This document shows, one piece after another, positions 1-8,232 of a stretch of DNA of 64,000 nucleotides. The notes below the pieces were generated by a model that worked only from the letters and a program-made list of their open reading frames with translations, did not search any database and had not been told where the DNA came from. The number at the start of each line of letters is the position of its first letter. The stretch's first letter is position 1. This stretch comes from Paenibacillus sp. MAHUQ-63 (GTDB lineage: Bacteria; Bacillota; Bacilli; Paenibacillales; NBRC-103111): NCBI RefSeq assembly GCF_028765165.1, contig NZ_JARADB010000008.1, forward strand, positions 124,001-188,000, in the 5' to 3' direction. Both the position numbers and the translations under genes were made by a program.

Positions 1-2
1 GT

Positions 3-743
3 GTAGTTCAAGTATATCGTGATAAATTACAAGATAAAGTGCTCCGAATTCGGAAAACAGTGGAGCAGAACGGGGTATCCATTACTAATTTTATCCGTTC
101 TGCTCCTATAGGAGCAGAGGAACTTCTCCCGGTCATTCATCAAGCTGTCAGTAGCATAACAAATAACGATATTCGAGCGATTGTTACTTTTTGTTTTGAG
201 AAAGTTAAAGACACAATACAGTCCGCGCCCGCGGCCAAATCCCATCATCATGCTTATTTCGGTGGTTTGGCTTACCATATTGTTCGAATGCTTGAATTAG
301 GTGAATTTATTTGCCGGCAACGGCCGTTTCTCAATTCGGATTTGATTAAGGCAGGCATAATCTTGCACGATATAGCAAAACCAGCAGAAATGATTTCGGA
401 ATACGGTATAGTCATTGATTACGGTAACCAGGGCAAATTGGTAGGACATATCAGTATGGCTACCAATTGGATTACAGAAGCTGCAATAAAACTTGGCATC
501 GATTTAGAGTCGAATGTCATAATGGCACTATAACATTTGATTCTGTCTCATCATAATTTGGGTGAATGGGTGAGCCCAATTCAACCGCAATTACCGGAAG
601 CTGTGGCTCTTCACTATATCGATGCGATGGATGCTAAACTGCAGATGGTAGAGGACATGCTTCAAACAACTGCGGATAACGAAGAATGGACATCGGTTAT
701 TCGTGGTTTGGAAAATAAAGCAATTTATAGGTTGAAAATATGA
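3..743 (+). pseudogene. YhaM-like 3'-5' exoribonuclease, 5'-truncated by window edge and interrupted by in-frame TAA
   Basis: The reading frame is open from the left window edge, so the N-terminus (an OB-fold in this family) is mostly missing. The visible part has the YhaM-type linker (YRDKLQDK, then NFIRSAPIGAEELLP) and an HD phosphohydrolase domain: the HHHAYFGGLAYH motif, then LHDIAK as the HD metal site. The family trims RNA and single-stranded DNA 3' ends in the firmicute cytoplasm. At 531-533 a TAA sits exactly where homologues usually read Gln-His-x-Ile-Leu-Ser-His-His; the frame then continues to 743 with the expected [10 protein letters not shown] and [11 protein letters not shown] segments. 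A single CAA-to-TAA change would explain it. It is therefore called an interrupted gene, though a sequencing error is possible. Confidence 0.75.
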
Positions 744-764
744 TTTTGCCTGGAGGGTAAAACA

Positions 765-983
765 ATGATTTGGGTAAACGTTCATTTCCCCGATAAGCTG
801 TGTACAGCTCATAAACCTACTTGTGGCCATATTCTTCAAGAGGAAACGAGCCTAAAAGGAATTCGAGAAATCAGAGGCGATGGTGGCTGGTATGATTTCA
901 CGATCGTTGATGAGGCATTTTTATGGTCGAAAAATAACTATCCACATTATGAATTTAAGAAATGTGGCAAGTGCAAGCCATAA
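765..983 (+). CDS. Small cysteine-containing protein of unknown function (72 aa)
   Basis: The ATG has a good ribosome binding site (TGGAGGG, 7-8 bases upstream) and follows the exoribonuclease remnant by 21 bases. The protein is soluble, with no signal peptide or membrane segment. Cysteines cluster near residues 13-20 (a CTAHKPTCGH segment) and at the C-terminus (KCGKCKP), which could form a metal site. I do not recognise the family. Confidence 0.55.
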   Translation: MIWVNVHFPDKLCTAHKPTCGHILQEETSLKGIREIRGDGGWYDFTIVDEAFLWSKNNYPHYEFKKCGKCKP

Positions 984-1240
984 ACAACAGTATGACGAAA
1001 GGAGACGGGAAATGGCAAAAGATTTGGATTTTGGATAGCGGAAAAGGGGCTCCAAGTTGAAGCGTTAAAGGTGATCTCAAATTCTACACGAGTTTGTCAT
1101 GTAGCGAGAGAAAAAGCCAAATCATTACTTCAATGAGCGTAATAAAATCCAAGATGTATTTTGGAAGGTATATGCTGTTCTTGGGCGAAATTAAGGATTG
1201 ATTGAAGCGGAGAAAAGAGATAATTTGGGAGGTTAATGAA

Positions 1241-4200
1241 ATGGCACAACATCTTTCAATCCGTATTCCGTGGAAAGATAACGGCTATCACGGGTTGGTT
1301 TGCGATAAACCTTGTTATAACAATGCTTGTCTAAGATTGAAGAATATTGCCGACAGCCGCGACGACGAATTTGAAACAAAGCTTGCTGGACTTCCAATTG
1401 CCGGGCATGAACAAGTCATTCCCTGCGTTTCCGAAGGCAGTGTTTTTATGTCAGAAAACACGCATTCTAGAACATCAATTCACCCATATAAAGAATCTAA
1501 CTCTTCCACACACGGACATTTTCGTGACACGGAGTTGGTCTTTCACCCATACTCTTTACCGGCTCGTCCATTCGCCTGGACGATGCTTCGCAAAGGGAAC
1601 GATAAGAACGACGAGAATATTCAGCGTTTGGCAGAAAGACACAACATTGATTATGATCTCAAGAGAGAACCCAATTTACCTTTCACGACCAACTGGGTAC
1701 AGGACGCCGTCAATCAAAGGGCGATTTTTAAATCCTTTTACCAGGACGTGATCCCAGACAAATCACTGGTGGTCGTCTATGCGAAACAAGTTCCTTTCAT
1801 TGATGATGCCAAACGCGTCGTGATGGGCATCGGGTTTGTGAATTCCGTTACCGAGCCGCCAGAGCACAATCATACTGAGGATGGCAATCTACGTTCAATT
1901 CTTTGGGAAACGATGATTGGGCACTCCATACGCAATGATCGCAGGAATGGTTTCCTTTTTCCCTATCGCGAGATGATGGAATACGCCATAACCCATCCCG
2001 ATTTCGACATTCGGACCATAACTGTATTTGCGGAAGATGATTATTTTGAAGAATTTTCATATGCAACGGAGCATGTGTCATATGATGCGGTTATCAGTAT
2101 TCTGCTGCAAACCATCAAGGCTTTAGGAATCATAAAAGACTGCATACCTGGAAATTGGCAGGAGTGCATCGATTGGGCTTACAATCGCTTAAATGAAGTT
2201 TGGCTCGATCGTGGGTCATTCCCCGGATTGGGAGCAATGCTTCGCGCCATGGGCTTCAAGTTGGGATTTGTAATGGCCAATGAAATCAAAAACAAGATCG
2301 GCACTAACGTATCCTATGAAGAGTACGTTTATGAAGCACTTCGCGCTCCGAAAGATTACTTTGGCGGGAATATTCCCGCTTCAATCGGGAAAACGGAACA
2401 AAGCGCATTCCTTAACCTCTTAGCTGAACGAAAAAACCTTTTCTGGCTGCTGTCACGGTTATCCTTAAGTGTTGAACAAGCCAATGTCCTGTTTAACCCC
2501 GAATACCGCCAGAAAGCAGGGATTGATTGTTCCGACACAGAGGTCATTGAAAATCCATACCTACTCTATGAACGCACAAGAAAATGTGCTGACAATAACA
2601 AGATTGCGATTCGAAAAGTGGATATGGCAATATTCCCACCCAAAGAAATACGTGATCGCTGTCCGCTGTCGTACCCTACAGCATTGGACTCTGAGAATGA
2701 CAAACGCAGAATACGCGCAATTGCCGTCAGCGTCCTTGAAAAACAAGCCGAATCCGGGCATACGATTTATCCGCAAAGCAATCTGATTATTGAAATGAAC
2801 GAATTGCCGATTGATCCAGGGTGTCGGGTTACAAGCGATGTCTTCAACAGCATACACGGCTTTCTATTTGATGAGCTTACAATTGTCGAATGCGCGGACG
2901 GTAGCATCGCTTATCAACTTAGCCGACTAGCGCAATTTGACGACGTGATCCGAAAAGCTGTTGATAAGCGAGTTAATGCCAAGAGACATGAGGTTTCAAT
3001 AGATTGGAAGCGTATTGTTGACGATGCATTTGAGTCATCTGAACTCACGGATTCTGAAAGACGCGCACGGGAGGAAAAGACCGCTATTTTAAAAGAGCTT
3101 GCCGAAGCTCGTCTTTCCGTGCTTGTTGGAGGCGCGGGCACCGGTAAAACAACGTTGTTGTCGTTGTTGTGCAAATCACCGCAAATTCGTGACGGAGGGG
3201 TACTGTTGCTGGCGCCTACGGGAAAAGCTCGTGTCAGAATGAGCCAAGCCATGCATAAGCAAGGTGTCCATTTTAATGCCAAGACTGTTGCTCAGTTTCT
3301 CATCCAGAACAGCAGATTTGACTATAATGCCATGCAATATAAGTTGTCGGATGTCGAAGCGACAGACGTTCCTCTCACAGTTATTATTGACGAATGCTCG
3401 ATGCTGACGGAAGAAATGTTCGGCGCGCTTATGCAAGCCTTGCGAAGGGCTCAACGCATCATTTTCGTAGGAGATCCTAACCAGTTGCCTCCTATAGGCG
3501 CTGGAAGACCTTTTGTGGATCTTGTCCGCCACTTAAAAAAAGACATTCAGGATTTTCCTCGTGTCGGGAAAAGTTATGGTGAATTAACAGTAACCCGTCG
3601 GCAACAGAATGAAGATGGAGTGGAACGGGCTGACACTTTGTTGTCCGAGTGGTTCGCTGATACGAACGCAGAGCTTGAGGATGAAATCTTCGTACGTCTA
3701 CAGGGGAATCAGTGCGGAAGTAACATTACATTCAAGACGTGGAAGACGACTGAAGAATTGGAAAAACTCGTACTTGAGACGATTACACAAGAAACTGGAA
3801 TGTCTGACGTCGACGATGTCAAGGGTTTCGATCAGTCATTGGGCGGTGTCATCACTAATGGATGGATGAACTTCGGTGCACAACCGCAAAAGGTGGACGA
3901 TTGGCAAATCTTATCCGCGTACCGCAACAACGCTTCGATCGGAACAGCTACGATTAACAGATATATTCACGGGCAGTACCGTTCAAAGGAAGCAATATCA
4001 ATGGGTGAATTCAAAAAGCGCGGTACGAAAAATGTACTTGGCACAGACGGTATTGTTTATGGTGACAAGGTAATTAACATTCGCAATCAAAAACTGACTG
4101 GGTATCCGGAGGATAACTGCCAAAACTTCGTCGCCAATGGCGAAGTTGGAATCGTAGAACGGATTTGGCAAAAGCCTAAGGACAAGAAAAACACACATCA

Positions 4201-4912
4201 AGTCCGGTTCAGTTCACAACCTAATCATAATTACAATTGGTCATCTGTGGTAAGTGACGAAGGCGGATCCGACCTGGAACTCGCCTATGCGCTTACTGTT
4301 CATAAGGCTCAAGGGAGTGAGTTCCGGAAGGTCATTCTTGTTCTTGGAGAACCGTGCGGCTTGTTGTCTAAGGAGCTGATCTACACCGCGATTACTCGGC
4401 AAACGGACCGACTTGTTATCTTGTATAACGATGAAGCTTATCATTTGAGAAACTATTCTTCGAAAGTATATTCGGACATCGCGCGACGCTTTACCTGCCT
4501 GTTTGAAAAGCCCCAAATCGTTGAATATAAGAAGCGGTATTATGAAGCTTCACTGATTCACAAAACGCTGAAAGGTGAGTTGGTACGTTCAAAATCGGAA
4601 GTGATTATCGCCAACATGCTTCAAGAATCCGGAATTGCTTACGAGTACGAGAAAGAACTTGACCTCAAAGAGGATGGGTTGAAAATCCCAGACTTTACGA
4701 TTGATGATGCTGAAAGCGGCATGCTGTATTACTGGGAGCATTGCGGGATGATGGCGGATAGTCAATATAGAAAACGATGGGAAGATAAGAAAGCCGTTTA
4801 CAAAAAACACGGCATTATCGAAGGTGAAAACTTGATTGTGTCATATGATGATATTAACGGAAGTATCGATTCTGTGGCGATCAAGTCGCTTATAGAAAAG
4901 TATCTGCTATAA
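1241..4912 (+). CDS. RecD2-like SF1 helicase with C-terminal PD-(D/E)xK nuclease-like domain
   Basis: This is a 1223-aa protein. The ATG at 1241 is chosen because GGGAGG lies 7-8 bases upstream; an in-frame TTG at 1202 has no such site. The N-terminus has a short conserved-looking Cys/Trp block (IPWKDNGYHGLVCDKPC) that I cannot name. The SF1 core starts near residue 629 with VGGAGTGKTT (Walker A), then IIDECSMLTEE (Walker B, about 715), VGDPNQLPPIG, and LTVHKAQGSEF plus YTAITRQT (about 1020-1060), as in RecD/TraA-type helicases. Residues about 1110-1210 (RSKSEVIIANML, PDFTI, YYWEHCGM, KKAVYKKHGI) resemble a PD-(D/E)xK nuclease fold. A helicase-nuclease acting on DNA fits phage defence or repair. 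A terminator separates it from the next operon, so membership in the same system is inference. Confidence 0.8.
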   Translation: MAQHLSIRIPWKDNGYHGLVCDKPCYNNACLRLKNIADSRDDEFETKLAGLPIAGHEQVIPCVSEGSVFMSENTHSRTSIHPYKESNSSTHGHFRDTELVFHPYSLPARPFAWTMLRKGNDKNDENIQRLAERHNIDYDLKREPNLPFTTNWVQDAVNQRAIFKSFYQDVIPDKSLVVVYAKQVPFIDDAKRVVMGIGFVNSVTEPPEHNHTEDGNLRSILWETMIGHSIRNDRRNGFLFPYREMMEYAITHPDFDIRTITVFAEDDYFEEFSYATEHVSYDAVISILLQTIKALGIIKDCIPGNWQECIDWAYNRLNEVWLDRGSFPGLGAMLRAMGFKLGFVMANEIKNKIGTNVSYEEYVYEALRAPKDYFGGNIPASIGKTEQSAFLNLLAERKNLFWLLSRLSLSVEQANVLFNPEYRQKAGIDCSDTEVIENPYLLYERTRKCADNNKIAIRKVDMAIFPPKEIRDRCPLSYPTALDSENDKRRIRAIAVSVLEKQAESGHTIYPQSNLIIEMNELPIDPGCRVTSDVFNSIHGFLFDELTIVECADGSIAYQLSRLAQFDDVIRKAVDKRVNAKRHEVSIDWKRIVDDAFESSELTDSERRAREEKTAILKELAEARLSVLVGGAGTGKTTLLSLLCKSPQIRDGGVLLLAPTGKARVRMSQAMHKQGVHFNAKTVAQFLIQNSRFDYNAMQYKLSDVEATDVPLTVIIDECSMLTEEMFGALMQALRRAQRIIFVGDPNQLPPIGAGRPFVDLVRHLKKDIQDFPRVGKSYGELTVTRRQQNEDGVERADTLLSEWFADTNAELEDEIFVRLQGNQCGSNITFKTWKTTEELEKLVLETITQETGMSDVDDVKGFDQSLGGVITNGWMNFGAQPQKVDDWQILSAYRNNASIGTATINRYIHGQYRSKEAISMGEFKKRGTKNVLGTDGIVYGDKVINIRNQKLTGYPEDNCQNFVANGEVGIVERIWQKPKDKKNTHQVRFSSQPNHNYNWSSVVSDEGGSDLELAYALTVHKAQGSEFRKVILVLGEPCGLLSKELIYTAITRQTDRLVILYNDEAYHLRNYSSKVYSDIARRFTCLFEKPQIVEYKKRYYEASLIHKTLKGELVRSKSEVIIANMLQESGIAYEYEKELDLKEDGLKIPDFTIDDAESGMLYYWEHCGMMADSQYRKRWEDKKAVYKKHGIIEGENLIVSYDDINGSIDSVAIKSLIEKYLL

Positions 4913-5017
4913 GGATTGTTGTAATCTCTTATTAGGCTAAAATATCATACAGAGGTTATTTGAAATAGCGCGCCAGCCTTAATTTCATCCTACAGGTACT
5001 TGAAAAGGGGCGTTTTC

Positions 5018-5164
5018 ATGACTTACTTTTGTAGATCACGTTCTATCAAGTTAAAACAAGCAAAAGTGTACCTGAAAGATCGTAATTTAGGAGGAAACGG
5101 TCTCTTTACGTCGAATATTAGGAATAAAGTACTACCTGCTCCATTTTTAATTAGTCATTCATAG
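5018..5164 (+). CDS. Possible small ORF (48 aa), unknown
   Basis: The ATG follows an AAAAGGGG stretch by about 7 bases in the otherwise empty 410-base gap between the helicase-nuclease and the vWA gene. The product is basic, with no recognisable motif. A chance ORF is quite possible; the rest of the gap holds only the terminator at 5223-5271. Confidence 0.2.
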   Translation: MTYFCRSRSIKLKQAKVYLKDRNLGGNGLFTSNIRNKVLPAPFLISHS

Positions 5165-5222
5165 GAGTATCCCTACATGATTAGTATCGGTGAATCAGCT
5201 TGTTGGTAAATTCGCACATGCG

Positions 5223-5271
5223 CATACGTCAGGCTGCAGTTGAATGCAGTCGTTTCGTATGTTTTTTTTTT
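5223..5271 (+). terminator. Rho-independent terminator upstream of the vWA operon
   Basis: An interrupted hairpin, outer CATACG/CGTATG and inner CTGCA/TGCAG, is followed directly by a run of ten T. It separates the helicase-nuclease transcript from the following operon. Confidence 0.7.
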
Positions 5272-5323
5272 GCTGAGAATCGGGAACAGCTTCGCCAATA
5301 TCCATTAGACAGAGGTGTATAGC

Positions 5324-5980
5324 ATGTCTTTTAACAAATTTGTGATGAGTAAACCCAGACCACTACCGGTGATCCTTCTTCTCGATGTCAGCGGCAGCAT
5401 GGATGGGGAAAAGATCGAATCATTAAATGCTGCCGTTCGCGATATGATTTCGTCTTTCTGCGCCGTTGCCGATGCGCGCGGCGAGATTCACGTAAGTGTC
5501 ATAACCTTTGCGACTCAAGCGAGCCAATTCATTACGATGACCCCGGCAAAGGACATACAGATGCCCGCCCTGGAGGCAGATGGCAGGACAAGCCTCGGGG
5601 CGGCTATTGGGTTGCTCAATTCGATCTTGAACGATACAGAGCAAATTCCGCCGCGGGCTTATATTCCGACAATTGTGTTGGTCGGTGACGGGCGACCGAC
5701 CGACGAATGGAGAATGCCTTTGGACGAATTGATGGGATCCCCTCGCGGCCAGAAAACGGTTCGGCTTGCTATGGGAATCGGCGATGACGCGGATTATTCC
5801 GTATTGAAGGCCTTCGTTAATGACGAGAAGATCGGAGTGTTCAAAGCAAGGGATGCGAGATCGATCAAGGAGTTCTTCCAATGGGTCACGCTATCCGTAA
5901 CCTCACGAACTGCCAGCCAGAATCCGGATGAACCGATCTTTGCTTTCGATGATCGGGACGACACAAAGTTCGAATTCTAG
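5324..5980 (+). CDS. TerY-like von Willebrand factor A (vWA) domain protein
   Basis: This is a 218-aa single-domain vWA protein. The ATG at 5324 has AGAGGTG 6 bases upstream. The complete MIDAS metal site is visible: LLLDVSGSMDG (DxSxS), the GRTSLGAAI threonine, and LVGDGRPTD. It has no signal peptide, so it is cytoplasmic, as in TerY. It is the first gene of a run of eight co-directional genes, followed within 9 bases by a PP2C phosphatase and then a kinase. This vWA-phosphatase-kinase order is the TerY-P triad described by comparative genomics in tellurite/phage-resistance-linked loci. In such triads the vWA protein is thought to be a metal-dependent scaffold whose state is set by phosphorylation; that role is inferred here. 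Confidence 0.9.
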   Translation: MSFNKFVMSKPRPLPVILLLDVSGSMDGEKIESLNAAVRDMISSFCAVADARGEIHVSVITFATQASQFITMTPAKDIQMPALEADGRTSLGAAIGLLNSILNDTEQIPPRAYIPTIVLVGDGRPTDEWRMPLDELMGSPRGQKTVRLAMGIGDDADYSVLKAFVNDEKIGVFKARDARSIKEFFQWVTLSVTSRTASQNPDEPIFAFDDRDDTKFEF

Positions 5981-5989
5981 GGGGCAGGC

Positions 5990-6808
5990 ATGAACGGTGA
6001 TTCGGTAATTTACTCTAGTCCTGTGGCCCCATACCGTTGGTGCGCCATCACTGTGTCCCAGATCGGCCCTGGGCATGTTCATGACGGCATGCCCAACCAG
6101 GATGCGGTCTGCGTCCTTCCAATTGACGATGACATGGTACAAGGGCTAGCCATTTCGGTAGCGGACGGTCTGGGAACGTGTATGTCCTCTGATATCGGCT
6201 CCGCCTTCGCTGTGAGGGTTGCCTGCGAGCAGTTGGGTAAGCATTTTAGGAGGATCATGGAAATTGACAAGGAGACGAACGAACTTTGGAACATCGGGTT
6301 TGGGATCTCAGCGGCATCAATTAGTATTGTGACACAGTGGCGAGCATGGTGCGGGCTTCAGCCGAATGAACTTAAGGACTATTCCAGTACCTGTTTGGTT
6401 GCCGGATCAGACGGCCGAATGGTATGCGTCGGGCAGCTCGGTGACGGACTAGCCGTCGCACTAATGGAGGATCGAGACTACCGTATCGTCGGTAAACCGA
6501 GGACCACTTTCTCCAACATCACTGAATCGTTATCCGATACCAATGCGGTGGATAAGTGGAGCTGGTCCATATTCGATGCAGGTGACATTCCGCTTTTGGT
6601 TTTTCTCGCAACTGACGGCATTTCGGATGATCTGGATCCCGAGATGATAAGCGAATTCCTGAATCAGTTATACGACGATCTTTGCCGAGACGGAGCTGAG
6701 GTGCTGAACGCCCGACTGCAGGAATGGCTACGTGACTGGCCGACGGAAGGCCACAGTGACGACAAATCGTTGGCTATCCTGTTTCGGATCGCCAGAAAGG
6801 AAGAGTGA
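5990..6808 (+). CDS. PP2C-like Ser/Thr protein phosphatase of a TerY-P triad
   Basis: This 272-aa protein carries the PP2C signature in order: PNQDAVCV, VADGLGT (for the usual VADGMGG), GQLGDG, FLATDGISDDL and DDKSLAILF. The aspartates that bind the metal pair are present. It starts 9 bases after the vWA gene behind GGGGGCAGG and ends 2 bases before the kinase ATG, so the three are almost certainly co-translated. It probably reverses phosphorylation by the neighbouring kinase on the vWA protein or on the DNA-processing proteins downstream. Confidence 0.88.
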   Translation: MNGDSVIYSSPVAPYRWCAITVSQIGPGHVHDGMPNQDAVCVLPIDDDMVQGLAISVADGLGTCMSSDIGSAFAVRVACEQLGKHFRRIMEIDKETNELWNIGFGISAASISIVTQWRAWCGLQPNELKDYSSTCLVAGSDGRMVCVGQLGDGLAVALMEDRDYRIVGKPRTTFSNITESLSDTNAVDKWSWSIFDAGDIPLLVFLATDGISDDLDPEMISEFLNQLYDDLCRDGAEVLNARLQEWLRDWPTEGHSDDKSLAILFRIARKEE

Positions 6809-6810
6809 TT

Positions 6811-8208
6811 ATGACCTTACATCCGAAAGCGGGAGACGTTGTAACCGACGTAGAGGGGCGTGCCTATAAGCTGGGAGAAGTCATCGGAAGAGGCGGACAA
6901 GGAATGGTGTTTCGTGAGGCGAATAATCGGCTTGCGATCAAGATTTACACCGGCAAGGATCCTGCGGCACAGGCCGAATTTCAGCAGCGTTTTCAGGCTA
7001 TGGCCTATCGGAAAACTCTCCCAGACAGCCTTGTCAAACCGGAGGCAGTACTCGCCCCACCTTATATCGGTTATGTGATGCCGCTGATCAAGAAGCACAC
7101 AGCACTGAAGGAATTGTCCTATTACGACGGGAGTCAGGGCCTAGATGAATGGTACAACGGATTGACAGGAGGCTTGAGAAGAAGGCTTGTCCTGGGCGCC
7201 AAGATTGCGAGGGCCTTCTCGGACATTCAGTATTCGGGGCTCGCCTATTGCGATATTTCTCCTAACAATGTACTCATCTCAAAGGAAACCAACAAGTCGA
7301 CGATCTGCCTGATCGATTGCGACAACCTGACCATACCGGGAGCAGCTAAATATATGGCGATCGGTACACCTTGGTACATAGCGCCGGAACTGCTTGTGGG
7401 TAGTCATCTGGCGGATTCCCTTTCAGACGGTTATTCGCTGGCGGTTCTGCTGTTCCAACTGCTTACACTCGAACATCCCTTGATGGGAGACGCTGTCAAG
7501 GAGGGCCCGCCGGAGCTCGAGAAAAAAGCGCTTCTCGGCGAATATCCTTATATCGCCCATCCAACTGATACCGGCAACCAACTCTCCACCGGTCTTCCCC
7601 TCGATATCGTTCTATCGAAAAGGCTTCAGCAGCTTTTTACGCGCGCTTTCGTTGATGGATTAAGGGACCGAACCAAGCGGCCAACGCCTGGGGAATGGGA
7701 AGAAGCGCTCTGGATGGCTAGTTATATGACGTGTAGATGTCCGCGATGCAACTCGACCCAATATGCCGTTACCGTCTCCATGAAGGAGTGTCCTTGGTGC
7801 GACTATGCTTTTGAAAGTTCGGCTATCGCGCTCTTCCAATCTGGTCTAATTGTCGAAGGCGAGAAAGGTTCCGAGTGGAAAGCCACAGACACGGTAGGGG
7901 CGCTATGTCTCGATTATGAAATGAACTATGTTCCGTACCGCCTGTGTGTACCAGGCGCTTCTGGAGAATGGGGAGATAAGACGGCCGCCGTCATTCATCG
8001 CGTCCGAGATTCAGAAGAGTTTATTCTAGAAAACGTATCAGATCTCGAGCTGCGCGTGCTTGGGGGAAAGGGCTGGCAGCGTCTGACTAAGGGGAAGAAT
8101 GTCCCAGTCGCACCCGGAAATCGTGTGCTGTTCCCAGCGCCCGGCGAGGGGCAACACATGACCAGGCGGTTGGCCCGCATTCACAAAAGCCAGTTCGGTG
8201 CTGGATGA
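6811..8208 (+). CDS. Ser/Thr protein kinase with C-terminal zinc ribbon (TerY-P triad)
   Basis: This is a 465-aa protein. The ATG at 6811 is preferred over an in-frame GTG at 6805; AAAGGAAG lies upstream. Kinase motifs: GRGGQGMVF glycine loop, LAIKIY lysine, YCDISPNN catalytic loop (catalytic Asp and Asn kept, the HRD His replaced by Tyr), LIDCDN in place of DFG, and GTPWYIAPELL. Around residue 310 a four-cysteine ribbon follows (CRCPRCN, then CPWCDYA). The C-terminal 120 residues are beta-rich and could be an FHA-like or other small binding domain, but I cannot assign it. There is no membrane segment, unlike PknB-type receptors. It is likely the writer that controls this operon's effectors. 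Confidence 0.88.
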   Translation: MTLHPKAGDVVTDVEGRAYKLGEVIGRGGQGMVFREANNRLAIKIYTGKDPAAQAEFQQRFQAMAYRKTLPDSLVKPEAVLAPPYIGYVMPLIKKHTALKELSYYDGSQGLDEWYNGLTGGLRRRLVLGAKIARAFSDIQYSGLAYCDISPNNVLISKETNKSTICLIDCDNLTIPGAAKYMAIGTPWYIAPELLVGSHLADSLSDGYSLAVLLFQLLTLEHPLMGDAVKEGPPELEKKALLGEYPYIAHPTDTGNQLSTGLPLDIVLSKRLQQLFTRAFVDGLRDRTKRPTPGEWEEALWMASYMTCRCPRCNSTQYAVTVSMKECPWCDYAFESSAIALFQSGLIVEGEKGSEWKATDTVGALCLDYEMNYVPYRLCVPGASGEWGDKTAAVIHRVRDSEEFILENVSDLELRVLGGKGWQRLTKGKNVPVAPGNRVLFPAPGEGQHMTRRLARIHKSQFGAG

Positions 8209-8232
8209 TTTATAGATAAAGGAAGTGACGGT

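Noticed and set aside
984-1240. Possible small gene starting MAKDLDFG after an AAAGGAG site
   Set aside because: It stops after eight codons; a coding-like piece in another frame (KGLQVEALKVISNS) ends at about 1135. This could be a broken small gene but support is too thin.
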